Shown: one piece after another, positions 9,385 to 18,799 of the stretch
Layout of the letters: every line of letters starts with the position of its first letter
Numbering within the stretch: the first letter of the stretch is position 1
Source of the DNA: Sphingobacterium chuzhouense
Lineage (GTDB): Bacteria > Bacteroidota > Bacteroidia > Sphingobacteriales > Sphingobacteriaceae
Direction: 5' to 3'
NCBI RefSeq assembly: GCF_014692525.1
Contig: NZ_JACNYL010000002.1
Location: 806,001 to 870,000 of the forward strand
DNA length: 64,000 nt
The notes under the pieces: generated by a model
Databases searched by the model: none
Told to the model about the DNA's origin: nothing
The model's input: the letters and a program-made list of their open reading frames with translations, nothing else
Position numbers and translations under genes: made by a program

Positions 9385-9457
9385 GATGAGAGCTCGAGTA
9401 AATAACCGAGCTTGCGAGCTCATCGAAGATAATCATTACCTCGTGGTTAATGATTAT
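9385..9457. repeat. Two adjacent imperfect hairpins upstream of the ECF sigma gene
   Basis: Bases 9385-9396 and 9415-9424 pair as a 10-bp GATGAGCTCG stem with a 2-base bulge; bases 9429-9440 and 9445-9457 pair as a 12-bp ATAATCATTACC stem with a single bulge and a TCGT loop. Together with the terminator at 9494-9525 they form three hairpins in a row in a 230-base stretch that has no credible gene. They may be leader structure of the sigma gene or a small palindromic element. Confidence 0.5.
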
Positions 9458-9493
9458 TTACATCTCGATTTTATAGTATTAAATATACAAAAA

Positions 9494-9525
9494 AAGAATT
9501 GGAAAAAGTTTTTTTTCCAATTCTT
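9494..9525 (-). terminator. Terminator of the metallophosphatase gene
   Basis: A 14-bp perfect stem (9494-9507 with 9512-9525) and a 4-base loop, starting 26 bases past the stop of the leftward phosphatase gene. Read on the minus strand the stem is followed by a run of seven T residues, the standard intrinsic terminator form. Confidence 0.8.
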
Positions 9526-9551
9526 AATGGATAGTTATATGTGTTCAAAAG

Positions 9552-10727
9552 TTATCTCTGTGCATCAATCTTAACTTCTTCAATAAATTTCCCCTCCTCA
9601 TCAAACATCTTGAAGGTAGCAAAACTACTATTGACTTCTACCTTCAGTATGTGATCGTTCTTATTGACAATAACCGGAAACCTTGTCGTGTTATCAGCCT
9701 TTTGAACAATATGGCGGTGCAAATGACCACTTAGCATAATCTGTGCGCCTGCTTCATTTAACAACGGTACAAACTTATCGGCAATATCCAATTCACCATG
9801 CCATCCGCCAAATGGAGGCATATGGCTGATAACAATTTTATATTTCGCCTTGGTATACATAGGTGATTGCAGCACTTCTTCCAACCATATGGCTTGTTCT
9901 GATCTATAGTTGTCCATGTCTACGATCCCATTATACTCAATATCAGAATCCGGCTTATCCTCCCCTGAATCCAACACCACAAAACAGACATCACCTATAC
10001 TAAAAGCGTAGTATAACTTACCCGAGCTTGTGGGGAAGTATTGGCTAAACTCTGGTGCAAATGGGCCTCTTGTTTCATGATTGCCACGTGCGTAGTATAT
10101 TGGAATCTCATCAGCAAAAAGAGCGGTCGCTGTGTCCAAAAATCCGCCAAACATTTGTTGCTCGCTTAACAGATTGTCTACCATATCCCCGTTGAAAACG
10201 ATGAAATCGGTAGTTTTCAAATCCACCTGACCAATCAGATTTTTAAGAAGGTCGTTCCTGCCGTGGATGTCATTGACTACAGCAAAACTGATATTCTCTT
10301 TCGATCCGTTGGTCTTGAATCGCAGTGGTTCCTGTCGGTAAACATTCGTTGCGACGGTCTTGCCATATAGCACATCGGTTCCTTCATGTTTTAGCACCTC
10401 CTGACAATACACTCGATAGCGATAGATTGTATTAGGTTCTAAATTTGTCAATTTTACTTCATGTAATTTTCCCACTTTCTTGAAACCATCTTTGGAAGCG
10501 AAATATTTGGGGCGCGCTTCCTGATAGAAATGAGTTCCATCTTCCGGAGCCAACTCCACCCAGGCGATGGCAGGCTTATCACTTGTCCAGACAATAGAAA
10601 CACTATTATCCGTCAAAGCCTGTAAGTAAGGTTCATGGTTTATACGGATATTTTCTTGTGCTATACCCGTGAGACCAAGCAATATACAGATACATATAAT
10701 CAGGAAGGATTTAAAAAACTTAATCAT
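9552..10727 (-). CDS. Secreted metallophosphatase, purple acid phosphatase type
   Basis: A 391-residue exported phosphoesterase. The signal peptide covers residues 1-23 (hydrophobic ICICILLGLTG, then IAQ). Residues 28-138 form a fibronectin-III-like purple acid phosphatase N-domain (VSIVWTSDKPAIAWVEL; LTNLEPNTIYRYRVY). The calcineurin-like domain has all metal ligands: Asp153-x-His155 (DIHGRND), Asp181 (NGDMVDN), Asn216-His217 (GNHETRG), His302 (SHMPP) and His335-x-His337 (GHLHRH). It should hydrolyse phosphate esters in the periplasm or outside the cell with two metal ions; the substrate is unknown. It stands alone between hairpins and a decayed transposase, 1.4 kb from the SusCD locus. Confidence 0.88.
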   Translation of the reverse strand: MIKFFKSFLIICICILLGLTGIAQENIRINHEPYLQALTDNSVSIVWTSDKPAIAWVELAPEDGTHFYQEARPKYFASKDGFKKVGKLHEVKLTNLEPNTIYRYRVYCQEVLKHEGTDVLYGKTVATNVYRQEPLRFKTNGSKENISFAVVNDIHGRNDLLKNLIGQVDLKTTDFIVFNGDMVDNLLSEQQMFGGFLDTATALFADEIPIYYARGNHETRGPFAPEFSQYFPTSSGKLYYAFSIGDVCFVVLDSGEDKPDSDIEYNGIVDMDNYRSEQAIWLEEVLQSPMYTKAKYKIVISHMPPFGGWHGELDIADKFVPLLNEAGAQIMLSGHLHRHIVQKADNTTRFPVIVNKNDHILKVEVNSSFATFKMFDEEGKFIEEVKIDAQR

Positions 10728-10914
10728 ACTATTTATATTTGGGGGTTATCATGGTGCTATTTTAATAATTTTTCCGTTTTCTTTCCGTATTGTTTCTCTA
10801 TTGGTCTATTATTGTTACATAGGCCAGTTATCCGGGCGAATGTTTTCAGGTGACCGTACAAGGCATCTATTTTCCAACTCCCGCTTTTTTTATTTACACT
10901 TATTCACCATCAAG

Positions 10915-11097
10915 CTAATCGGCGACTCCCACGCGCTCCGTGTCGCGGTCGGCCAGATAAACGATATGTTTACGCTCGGGAAAAATAATATTTAAAAAGT
11001 TGATAAGATTTTCTTTGTCTCCAAAGAGGCGTCTAAAGCCTACATCAGTGGTCGGGTCGATAAATACCGGAACTTCTTTTTGTTGCTTCATAAGCAT
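10915..11097 (-). pseudogene. N-terminal remnant of a PD-(D/E)XK nuclease family transposase (Rpn-like)
   Basis: About 60 codons remain, beginning at ATG 11097 or 11091. They contain the opening block of the PD-(D/E)XK transposase family: FIDPTTDVGFRRLFGDKEN, then LINFLNIIFPERKHIVYL, which in intact proteins of about 300 residues precedes the nuclease core. Here the frame stops at 10915 just after the DRDTERVG stretch, and the continuing sequence on the same strand is broken by further stops, so the nuclease residues are gone. These genes are frequent and often decayed in Bacteroidetes genomes. No terminal repeats or partner genes are visible. Confidence 0.62.
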
Positions 11098-11168
11098 TGA
11101 ACTTATTGTATCATAATCCTGATAATTATGAAGCAAACATCGTTAAATCTAAAAGTATTAGCCGCAGA

Positions 11169-11241
11169 ATAAACGTTGATAGTCGTTTATGAGCGTTTAA
11201 AAACGGTTTCGGCGTAAAAAATAATCAGCTAAAAATCAGCT
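11169..11241. repeat. Short inverted and direct repeats upstream of fecR
   Basis: ATAAACG at 11169-11175 is mirrored by CGTTTAT at 11184-11190; CGTTT at 11194-11198 is mirrored by AAACG at 11201-11205; and AATCAGCT is repeated directly at 11223 and 11234, an 11-base period, about one helical turn. They lie 60-135 bases before the fecR start in otherwise empty sequence and may be protein-binding sites. Short repeats in AT-rich DNA can occur by chance. Confidence 0.35.
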
Positions 11242-11301
11242 TATTAAATAAAATTTTCTTTTCGACCCCTACCAAACCACCCCCCATGGATAATATAAGG
11301 T

Positions 11302-12360
11302 ATGGACGACAAAGAAATCCTGCGTCTCATAGAGAAGCTACAATCAAAAACAATCTCTCCCGAAGAACTCAAAAAACTTCGGGCACTATTGCATACAACA
11401 AACGATTCGAAAGCATTACTCGGATTAATGCGTGAAATGTATGAAGAAGTTTCAGTTGCCTCTGACGATATAACTTATAAAAATGAAGAAAAGACAAGAA
11501 AACGCTTAATCCAACGGATTCAGAAGGATAACTCTGTCACTAGAAAGCGAAACATTTTATATTACTGGGTGGCCGGTATAGCAGCTGTCGGACTTTTGTC
11601 ATTAGGTTTCCTGTTTCTCCTTCAAAAACAAGAATCTACTCCGGCACTTAAATGGGTTATGGTTTCTACCCAGCACGGTGAGCGCAAAAAAATCACGCTG
11701 AGTGACGGCAGTACCATACAACTGAATGGTAACACCAAGTTATCGTATCTAAAGAAAAACTCAATCCCAATTCGTCTAGTCAAACTGGATGGAGAGGCTT
11801 TTTTCGACATTACTAAGGATGAAAGCAAGCCTTTTTTGGTGGTATCGAAAAAATTTACGACGCAGGTAGTTGGTACTTCTTTTAATATAGATACCGACAT
11901 AGGAAAAACCGTTGAAGTAAACTCCGGAAAAGTAAATGTTTATGCTACGTCTGATAGTCAAGCACTAAAGCTGACTAGCGATGGGAGTGCAGAAAAAAAG
12001 AATGACATGCTCTCAATTCTCGAGAAAACGACACGCGGAAAGGTCAGCTTATTGCCTGGAGAGAAAGCATATCTAAACGATTCTAATAAATGGGAAGTAT
12101 CGGCTTATCATCATAAAAATTGGCTCGACAATGAACTGGTATTCTTAAATGAACCCCTTCCTCGAGTTCTGAAAAAGGCTTATAGAAATTATGGCGATTC
12201 TATAGCGATAGACTCTGCTTTTGCTAACACGAATATGACAATTACTTTCAAAGGAAAGAAAATAGAACAAGTTTTAAATACTTTAGTCGAATTAAGCAAT
12301 GGAAAATTAACACGAGACCCAACAACAAAAATTTGGAAAATATCGAAAATAGATAATTAA
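11302..12360 (+). CDS. FecR-family anti-sigma factor
   Basis: A 352-residue inner membrane regulator. Residues 1-80 form the cytoplasmic sigma-binding part (LIEKLQSKTISPEELKKLRALL), one transmembrane helix spans about 86-107 (YYWVAGIAAVGLLSLGFLFLL), and the periplasmic part carries the FecR domain (KKITLSDGSTIQLNGNTKLSY, then LDGEAFFDITKDESKPFLV) and a C-terminal DUF4974 domain (FLNEPLPRVLKKAY to the end). FecR passes a signal from the STN domain of a TonB-dependent transporter to an ECF sigma factor. The transporter gene follows directly. The matching sigma is not next to it: candidates are at 8731-9321 and at 19738-20328, at opposite ends of the locus. Confidence 0.92.
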   Translation: MDDKEILRLIEKLQSKTISPEELKKLRALLHTTNDSKALLGLMREMYEEVSVASDDITYKNEEKTRKRLIQRIQKDNSVTRKRNILYYWVAGIAAVGLLSLGFLFLLQKQESTPALKWVMVSTQHGERKKITLSDGSTIQLNGNTKLSYLKKNSIPIRLVKLDGEAFFDITKDESKPFLVVSKKFTTQVVGTSFNIDTDIGKTVEVNSGKVNVYATSDSQALKLTSDGSAEKKNDMLSILEKTTRGKVSLLPGEKAYLNDSNKWEVSAYHHKNWLDNELVFLNEPLPRVLKKAYRNYGDSIAIDSAFANTNMTITFKGKKIEQVLNTLVELSNGKLTRDPTTKIWKISKIDN

Positions 12361-12363
12361 AAA

Positions 12364-12390
12364 AACCGGAAGTGCCAGGCATTTCCGGTT
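12364..12390 (+). terminator. Hairpin between fecR and susC, possible attenuator
   Basis: AACCGGAA at 12364-12371 pairs with TTCCGGTT at 12383-12390, with further pairing of the interior. The stem starts 4 bases after the fecR stop and lacks a clear T-run, so it may only partly stop transcription, letting fecR and susC be expressed at different levels, or serve as an RNA end. Confidence 0.5.
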
Positions 12391-12481
12391 CCTTTCAGCA
12401 GATACCATTAGTGCGCCTGAGAAACTTACTGATGGCATCCCGAGTATCAACAAAGTATTGACCTTTATTAATTATGCAAAG

Positions 12482-15400
12482 ATGCGAAAAAAAAGACACA
12501 ATCATTGTATCCCTAAATTCATACAGATTATGCGTATATCTTTTGTACTCTCCTACCTCTTATGCACTACCTGCATGCTACTTGCCAGCAGCAAGAGCTT
12601 CGGACAGAAAGAGTTGGATAAAAACATACGTGTGAACTTCAAGAATGTCAGTTTAAAAGAGGCACTTGAAGAATTACAAACTAAATATCAAATTCCCCTT
12701 GCTTACAGTAATGATGAAAGCGTTTTATCCAATAACATCAATTATTCGGGGAATAAATTAGCGAAGGAAATCCTAACCGATATTCTTAAAAACCACAACA
12801 TGACCTACGAAGTACGTCATGGTTTTGTGCGATTGGTCAAGTCTTCCACCCCACAACAATCTTCTCCTACACAACAGCAGCGTGAGATTACCGGAAGGGT
12901 AACCAATCAAGAAGGGGAAACATTAGCCGGTGTGTCGGTAGGAGTTAAAGAAAGACCAACAGTGGGAACCACGACGGATATCAACGGAAGATATATTCTT
13001 GCGGTCTCCACTCCCGCTACCTTGGTGTTCCAAATAGTGGGATATAAAACCGTTGAAATTCCTATTGCCGATCAATCATCAATCAATATTACGATGGAGG
13101 TTACTGAAACAGGGATTGATGAAGTTGTTGTTGTAGGATTTGGTACACAAAAGAAGATTAGTTTAATCGGAGCACAATCGACTGTAGATGCGAAAAGTCT
13201 GCAGGTACCTGCAGCGAATTTAACAAATGCCTTAGCAGGAAGAATTGCGGGAGTTGTATCGGTACAGCGAACAGGTGAACCCGGTTTTGACGATGCAGGT
13301 ATCTGGATCCGGGGAATATCGACTTTTAGTCAAGGGCTAAGCGAACCTTTAGTATTAGTTGACGGTACGCCCCGTAAAATGGCAAATGTCGATCCGGAAG
13401 ATATCGAGAGTTTTACGGTCTTAAAAGATGCTGCTGCTACGGCGGTTTACGGTGTTCGCGGAGCAAATGGCGTCATCATAATCAAAACAAAAAGCGGAGT
13501 GGCCGGAAAACCAACGTTCAATTTTCGTTATTACGAGGGGTTGACGCAGTTTACCAAACTACCGGAGTTCGCAGATGGTATTACTTACATGCACATGTCC
13601 AATGAAGCGTTGACAAACAGAGGTGCAGCGCCCATCTATAGTGAGGAAAGAATTCAGAGAACCATTAGTGGCGAAGATCCCTATCTGTATCCAAATGTAG
13701 ATTGGATGGGTGCTCTATTTAACAAATTCGGACATCAACGACGCGGAAACCTCAATATCAGCGGTGGATCGGACAGATCAAATTATTATGTCGGCGTCAG
13801 TTATTTAGATGAGGTGGGATTATATAAGCAAGACGATTTAGTTAACTACAATCAACAGGTTGGTTACAAACGATACAACCTCACTTCGAACTTAACCGTA
13901 AGAGCATCGAATCTAACTAAAATAGAATTAGGGATTCAGGGCTATCTAGCCAATGCAAATTATCCAGCCGCAGGACAGCGTGATATTTTTGAAGATGCAT
14001 GGTTAGTAACACCTGTACTTCATCCCATTATGTATGAGAACGGCATAGTACCCGATCAACGTGCTGGATCGCTTGTTAATCCCTATGCTCAGTTGACACA
14101 AACAGGCTACGCCAATCAATGGCGCAATCAGCTTTTCTCAAATTTACGGGCGACACAAGAACTCCCATTTATTACAGAAGGACTTTCGGCTACTGCCATG
14201 TTCTCTTTTGACGTGTACAACTACACAAGTATGCGGAGAACAAAACGTCCAGATTCGTTCTTGGCTACAGGGCGGGATGCCAACGGAGAAATGCAATACG
14301 AACAAACCTTTGTTGGGGAGCGCTTTTTGAACTTTACTCGTCCTAGCGAGGGAGAGCGTACCATTTATGTGGAAGCTGCATTAAACTATAACCGAGAATT
14401 TGGTAAGCATGCAACAACAGGAATGTTGCTTTTTAACAAAAGTGACAGACTTAATGCACAGGCTGATGATTTTATGAGTTCCCTCCCTTATCGTTACCTA
14501 GGTTTGTCTGGACGAGCAACCTATAGCTATGACAACCGCTATTTTGCAGAAGCAAATTTCGGTTATAATGGCTCTGAAAACTTTGCTCCAAACAATCGTT
14601 TTGGTTTCTTCCCCTCTTTTGGTTTAGCCTGGGTACTAAGCGAAGAAAATTTCTTCGAGGGTCTCAAAGACAAGATATCACTTGCAAAAATCCGTTTTTC
14701 ACATGGTAAAGTAGGTAGCAGTTCCATTATGATTGGCGATGATGAATACCGTTTTGCCTATATTTCTACGGTCGAGGAAAAAACCGGATATAATTTCGGA
14801 AAAAACCGGAACAATAGTTTCAATGGATATAATATTGGCGAATACGGTGTTAATGTCACGTGGGAGACGTCGATCAAAAGCAATTTAGGTTTTGATATAC
14901 AAACTAGCAACAATGAACTGAACTTTCAGTTCGATTTATTCAAAGAACGCAGGAGCGGTATCTTCCTACGTAGAGGAAACGTACCGAGCTACGTAGGACT
15001 TCAATCTGCTCCTTTTGGCAACTTGGGTATTATTGATAACAAGGGGTTGGATGGTTCGATCACTTGGAACAAAAGATTTAACGATTTTGGTTTCCAAGTC
15101 TTAGGGAATTTTACTTTCAATAGAAATAAAGTGGTGGACAATGACCAGCCTGATCCGCTTTATCCTTGGTTAGATGCAAAAGGTAAACGACTAAGCCAGC
15201 GCTGGGGGCTTGTAGCCCTTGGATTGTTTGAGTCGGACGATGAAATCAACAACGGTCCTTTGCATCCGGGCACGGTACAACCAGGTGACATCAAATTTCA
15301 AGATGTCAATGGTGACGGCAAAATAGACGATTTTGACCGGCTACCGATGGGGTACGGAACGATTCCAGAATTTATCTTTGGCTTTGGGTTATCCTTTAGC

Positions 15401-15850
15401 TACAAAAATTGGTCTATATCCTCGTTATTTCAGGGCGTGGGCAATGTGGATGTGTTGATGAACGGTGAAGGATTGATGCCGTTCTCCGTATCCATGAGTA
15501 GAGGAAATCTTCTAAGCAACATTGAAGATCGCTGGACGATTGACAATCCCAGACAGGATGTTTTCTATCCACGTTTATCCGACGGAAGCCCAAACAGCAA
15601 CTATGTAACCAGCACGTGGTGGCTAAAAAACGGACGATATATCCGGTTAAAAGACCTACAATTAACTTATCAGTTGCCGAAAGCGACCGTGGGTAAAGTT
15701 GGGCTGACAGGTGCAAACATCTTTTTCTCGGGATATAATCTGTTCACTTGGAGCCCATTCAAGTTTTGGGATGTAGAATTGGGTGATGGCCGTGGCACAC
15801 GTTATCCCAACATCACTACATATTCTCTGGGTGTAAATGTTAACTTCTAA
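12482..15850 (+). CDS. SusC/RagA-family TonB-dependent outer membrane transporter with STN domain
   Basis: I take ATG 12482 as start (1122 residues); a TTG 24 bases earlier is less likely. An export signal (LSYLLCTTCMLLASS) ends near SFGQ. Then come an STN signalling domain (FKNVSLKEALEELQTKYQIP to EVRHGFVRLV), a carboxypeptidase-like beta-sandwich (EITGRVTNQEGETLAGVSV), the plug with the SusC signature (IDEVVVVGFGTQKK, ATAAVYGVRGANGVI), and a large barrel ending in VNVNF. It imports a ligand captured by its SusD partner using TonB energy. The STN domain means it also signals to FecR, so expression is likely induced by its own substrate. The substrate class is not determinable from sequence. 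Confidence 0.95.
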   Translation: MRKKRHNHCIPKFIQIMRISFVLSYLLCTTCMLLASSKSFGQKELDKNIRVNFKNVSLKEALEELQTKYQIPLAYSNDESVLSNNINYSGNKLAKEILTDILKNHNMTYEVRHGFVRLVKSSTPQQSSPTQQQREITGRVTNQEGETLAGVSVGVKERPTVGTTTDINGRYILAVSTPATLVFQIVGYKTVEIPIADQSSINITMEVTETGIDEVVVVGFGTQKKISLIGAQSTVDAKSLQVPAANLTNALAGRIAGVVSVQRTGEPGFDDAGIWIRGISTFSQGLSEPLVLVDGTPRKMANVDPEDIESFTVLKDAAATAVYGVRGANGVIIIKTKSGVAGKPTFNFRYYEGLTQFTKLPEFADGITYMHMSNEALTNRGAAPIYSEERIQRTISGEDPYLYPNVDWMGALFNKFGHQRRGNLNISGGSDRSNYYVGVSYLDEVGLYKQDDLVNYNQQVGYKRYNLTSNLTVRASNLTKIELGIQGYLANANYPAAGQRDIFEDAWLVTPVLHPIMYENGIVPDQRAGSLVNPYAQLTQTGYANQWRNQLFSNLRATQELPFITEGLSATAMFSFDVYNYTSMRRTKRPDSFLATGRDANGEMQYEQTFVGERFLNFTRPSEGERTIYVEAALNYNREFGKHATTGMLLFNKSDRLNAQADDFMSSLPYRYLGLSGRATYSYDNRYFAEANFGYNGSENFAPNNRFGFFPSFGLAWVLSEENFFEGLKDKISLAKIRFSHGKVGSSSIMIGDDEYRFAYISTVEEKTGYNFGKNRNNSFNGYNIGEYGVNVTWETSIKSNLGFDIQTSNNELNFQFDLFKERRSGIFLRRGNVPSYVGLQSAPFGNLGIIDNKGLDGSITWNKRFNDFGFQVLGNFTFNRNKVVDNDQPDPLYPWLDAKGKRLSQRWGLVALGLFESDDEINNGPLHPGTVQPGDIKFQDVNGDGKIDDFDRLPMGYGTIPEFIFGFGLSFSYKNWSISSLFQGVGNVDVLMNGEGLMPFSVSMSRGNLLSNIEDRWTIDNPRQDVFYPRLSDGSPNSNYVTSTWWLKNGRYIRLKDLQLTYQLPKATVGKVGLTGANIFFSGYNLFTWSPFKFWDVELGDGRGTRYPNITTYSLGVNVNF

Positions 15851-15860
15851 AAGCAAGGTT

Positions 15861-17729
15861 ATGAAATTCAATTATAAAACAACATTACAATTTCTCTTAT
15901 TGGCTGTCGTCCTTTCATTGAATACCTCGTGTTATAAAGACTTCTTGGATCAAGTACCTGATGATAGATTGACATTAGACGAGATATTCAGCCGAAGACA
16001 ACAATCAGAAGGTTGGCTAGCCAATACCTATAATTTTATACGAGACGAAGCGCACCGAACCAATGACACACCTTGGGATGTATTATCGGATGATAATGAT
16101 GTCTCACAAAGGAATACTCCCTTTCGCGTAAACCTAGGAAACTGGAATGCTTCTTCTAATTATTGGAACTTCTGGGACCATTATTATAAAGGAATCCGTA
16201 CCGCAACGACATTTATCAACCGTATTGATGGAAATGTAGAAATATTAGCGGAACAAGATGGCCAGACGCTTATTAACAGAAGAAAAGCGGAAGCACGCTT
16301 TCTCCGCGCATTTTTCTATGCTGAAATACTGAAACAATATGGTCCATTTATTATTTTGGGAGATGAGGAAATCGATCCGGATTTACCCCTTACCGATCCT
16401 TCCATGCAAATGGCCAGAAGTTCTTATGATGAATGCGTGGACTATATTGTGTCCGAACTAAACCAAGCCGAGAATGACTTAGACCGAGAGCATTATTACG
16501 ACGGTGACCAAGTATTGGAAAATGACATGGGACGTGCTAGTAAAGTATTATGTCGTGCGATAAAAAGCAGAGTTTTATTATATGCTGCCAGTCCTTTGGT
16601 CAATGGGAATACGGATTACGTAAATTTCCAAAACAAAGACGGTAAGGCGTTGATAAATACCACCTATGATATCAACAAATGGGTAAAAGCAGCACAAGCT
16701 GCTAAGGATATAATCGACTATGCCGAATCATCAGGTAGGCTAGGACTATATAAGAAAACAAATAGTGACGGTAGTATAAATGGTTATCTATCCTACCGAG
16801 ACGTATTTCTTGATTCCTGGAACATCGAGTGGATTCTTGGTCGCAATAATGCTAATATGCATGGATACCAGCGTTCGTCCACACCTCGTCTGGCGAACGG
16901 CTATGCTTCTATGGGGCCTACCCAACAATTAGTAGATGCCTATCGCATGGCAAACGGTCAAGTGCCTATTACGGGGCATAACACAGATGGAAGTCCTATT
17001 ATCAATACGGCAAGCGGCTATACCGAAACTGGATTCTCCAATTTTAACGCGCCTGGCGCGACACGTGCAAAAAACACATTTAATATGTATGTCAACAGAG
17101 AACCTCGGTTTTATGCAACGATTACCTATAGTGGTAGCGATTGGATCAATACAACGTCCAGTTTAGGCGTACGCGAAATCCAATTATATTATACAGGTGA
17201 ATCAGGTAAAGGAGGATCACACGACTATTCAGAAACCGGATATTTGTTCCGAAAGAACGTTTCTCCAACATACCATCCTACACAAAACAACGTGGCTAGA
17301 GCCCTTGTGATGATGCGCTATGCAGAGATATTGCTGAATTATGTGGAAGCATTGAACGAGTCTGAACCCGGAAATCCGGACATACTAAAATATCTTAATC
17401 AGATAAGGGAAAGAGGTGGAATTCCCGCTTTGGCATCCGGATTATCGCAAAATGAAATGCGACAACACATCCGTACGGAACGAAGAGTCGAATTAACGAT
17501 GGAACATCTCCGTTATTTTGATACAAGAAGATGGAAAATTGCGGATCGAACTGACGCCGGACCTTTTTATGGCATGAACGTGGAAGCAGGAACATCAAAT
17601 ACTGATCTAGAATTTTTTCAACGCACACGTTTTGAGAATCGCGTATTCAGAAGAAGCTTCTATTTCTTCCCTATCCCACAAACTGAAATTCAGCGTAATC
17701 CAAATCTGGTACAAAATCCGGGATGGTAA
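15861..17729 (+). CDS. SusD/RagB-family surface nutrient-binding lipoprotein
   Basis: Start at ATG 15861, 10 bases after the susC stop (622 residues). The lipoprotein signal ends with Cys24 in LNTSCYKDFLD, followed by acidic residues that favour export to the cell surface. The N-terminal SusD-like region (FLDQVPDDRLTLDEIFSRRQQSEGWL, then RFLRAFFYAEILKQYG) and the C-terminal RagB/SusD region (ALVMMRYAEILLNYVEALNE, then IRTERRVELTMEHLRYFDTRRW) are complete. It caps the SusC channel and binds the ligand at the outer surface. Confidence 0.95.
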   Translation: MKFNYKTTLQFLLLAVVLSLNTSCYKDFLDQVPDDRLTLDEIFSRRQQSEGWLANTYNFIRDEAHRTNDTPWDVLSDDNDVSQRNTPFRVNLGNWNASSNYWNFWDHYYKGIRTATTFINRIDGNVEILAEQDGQTLINRRKAEARFLRAFFYAEILKQYGPFIILGDEEIDPDLPLTDPSMQMARSSYDECVDYIVSELNQAENDLDREHYYDGDQVLENDMGRASKVLCRAIKSRVLLYAASPLVNGNTDYVNFQNKDGKALINTTYDINKWVKAAQAAKDIIDYAESSGRLGLYKKTNSDGSINGYLSYRDVFLDSWNIEWILGRNNANMHGYQRSSTPRLANGYASMGPTQQLVDAYRMANGQVPITGHNTDGSPIINTASGYTETGFSNFNAPGATRAKNTFNMYVNREPRFYATITYSGSDWINTTSSLGVREIQLYYTGESGKGGSHDYSETGYLFRKNVSPTYHPTQNNVARALVMMRYAEILLNYVEALNESEPGNPDILKYLNQIRERGGIPALASGLSQNEMRQHIRTERRVELTMEHLRYFDTRRWKIADRTDAGPFYGMNVEAGTSNTDLEFFQRTRFENRVFRRSFYFFPIPQTEIQRNPNLVQNPGW

Positions 17730-17765
17730 ATAGCTCATATAAACAGATAACAAAAAAATAATGCT

Positions 17766-18791
17766 ATGAAACGCGATATAAAATTAATTTTCAACATGAC
17801 AGCCAAATATATCACGATATTTATAACAGCAACTTTTATCCTGCTGTTTTGGCAAAATTGTAAAGTACCTGAATATCCGATAGAAAACGAGGAATCCTAT
17901 TCTAAAATATTTATGCAGTTAGCCAGTGACGGAGCCGTAGAGCAGTCTTTACCCATAAAAGATGAATGGACAACCATCACTTTCGGAGCAGGATACGGAG
18001 GATTAATTCCTCTTACCCAAAATGTACAGGTAACTTTTGAGATAGCTCAAGAAGAGGTAGACAGTTATAACCAACAGAATAATACCAACTATGAATTACC
18101 TCCCTTAGACAGTTATAAACTGAACAATACGACCGCAGAAATACAAGCAGGGAAGACCGGCAGTAACTCTGTTTCTCTCGACGTAAATCCATTAAAACTG
18201 AATGGTACAAGGTCTTATCTATTGCCGATTACTATTAGTAATGTAACGCCCGATATCCCTGTCTCGGAAAGCTTGAAAACGACTTACTTTATCATCAACG
18301 GATTCTACGAGACTAATCCTTATGATCCTCTTCCAAAGGGAGACTGGACAATTCATGATTTCTCTTCACAAGCATCCGACGGAAATGCTGTTGACGCCAT
18401 TGACGGAAATTTAGCAACACATTGGTTATCGGAATGGAGACGTGATGATAATAATCAGCGCCCTGTTCATCCACATCATATAACGGTAGATATGGAAAAT
18501 TCACACCTTTTACATGGTTTGCAAATATACGGTCGTCGTCCGAGCGGAAGTCAAGGTCCCACATCCCAAGATTATCTTTTCCCCCGGAATATACATATCG
18601 AAACTAGCAACGATGGTACCACGTGGCAGTCCGCTGGAATCTTTTCCATGACAGCGACACCATCTGGAGCACCCGAAGCAACGCTCTATTTTGAGCAAGC
18701 CGTAACTTGCCAATATTTCAAAGTTACCGTATTAAATAGTACCAGTGCTAATGGCGATACCACAGGTATAGCAGAACTGATAGCCTTCTAA
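17766..18791 (+). CDS. Surface lipoprotein with DUF1735 and F5/8 type C (discoidin) domains
   Basis: A 341-residue lipoprotein with Cys32 in the lipobox FWQNC. Residues 40-165 match the BT_3987-like DUF1735 beta-sandwich (VQVTFEIAQEEVDSYNQQNNTNYELPP; SYLLPITISN). Residues 190-341 are a discoidin-like domain (ASDGNAVDAIDGNLATHWLSEW; HHITVDMEN; IETSNDGTTWQ; QYFKVTVLNS). Such proteins sit third in many SusCD operons and bind the same ligand as SusD. It is 36 bases downstream of susD. No catalytic domain is present. Confidence 0.88.
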   Translation: MKRDIKLIFNMTAKYITIFITATFILLFWQNCKVPEYPIENEESYSKIFMQLASDGAVEQSLPIKDEWTTITFGAGYGGLIPLTQNVQVTFEIAQEEVDSYNQQNNTNYELPPLDSYKLNNTTAEIQAGKTGSNSVSLDVNPLKLNGTRSYLLPITISNVTPDIPVSESLKTTYFIINGFYETNPYDPLPKGDWTIHDFSSQASDGNAVDAIDGNLATHWLSEWRRDDNNQRPVHPHHITVDMENSHLLHGLQIYGRRPSGSQGPTSQDYLFPRNIHIETSNDGTTWQSAGIFSMTATPSGAPEATLYFEQAVTCQYFKVTVLNSTSANGDTTGIAELIAF

Positions 18792-18799
18792 ACAAATTA

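Larger units (their letters stand above)
10728..11301. other. 574-base gap between phosphatase and fecR, with one gene remnant
   Basis: This stretch contains no intact gene. Its middle holds the transposase-family remnant at 10915-11097. The right part (11098-11301) is AT-rich and carries short repeats in front of fecR. The left part (10728-10914) has only antisense-looking open frames without family features. The leftward promoter of the phosphatase must lie here but I could not recognise it. Confidence 0.6.

Noticed and set aside
9386..9574. Open frame of 62 codons on the plus strand upstream of the ECF sigma gene
   Set aside because: It runs straight through three hairpins and the phosphatase terminator, has no family features and an odd composition; it is explained by the repeats.
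10635..10995. Two overlapping plus-strand open frames in the phosphatase-fecR gap
   Set aside because: They are antisense to the phosphatase signal peptide and to the transposase remnant and show no recognisable protein pattern.
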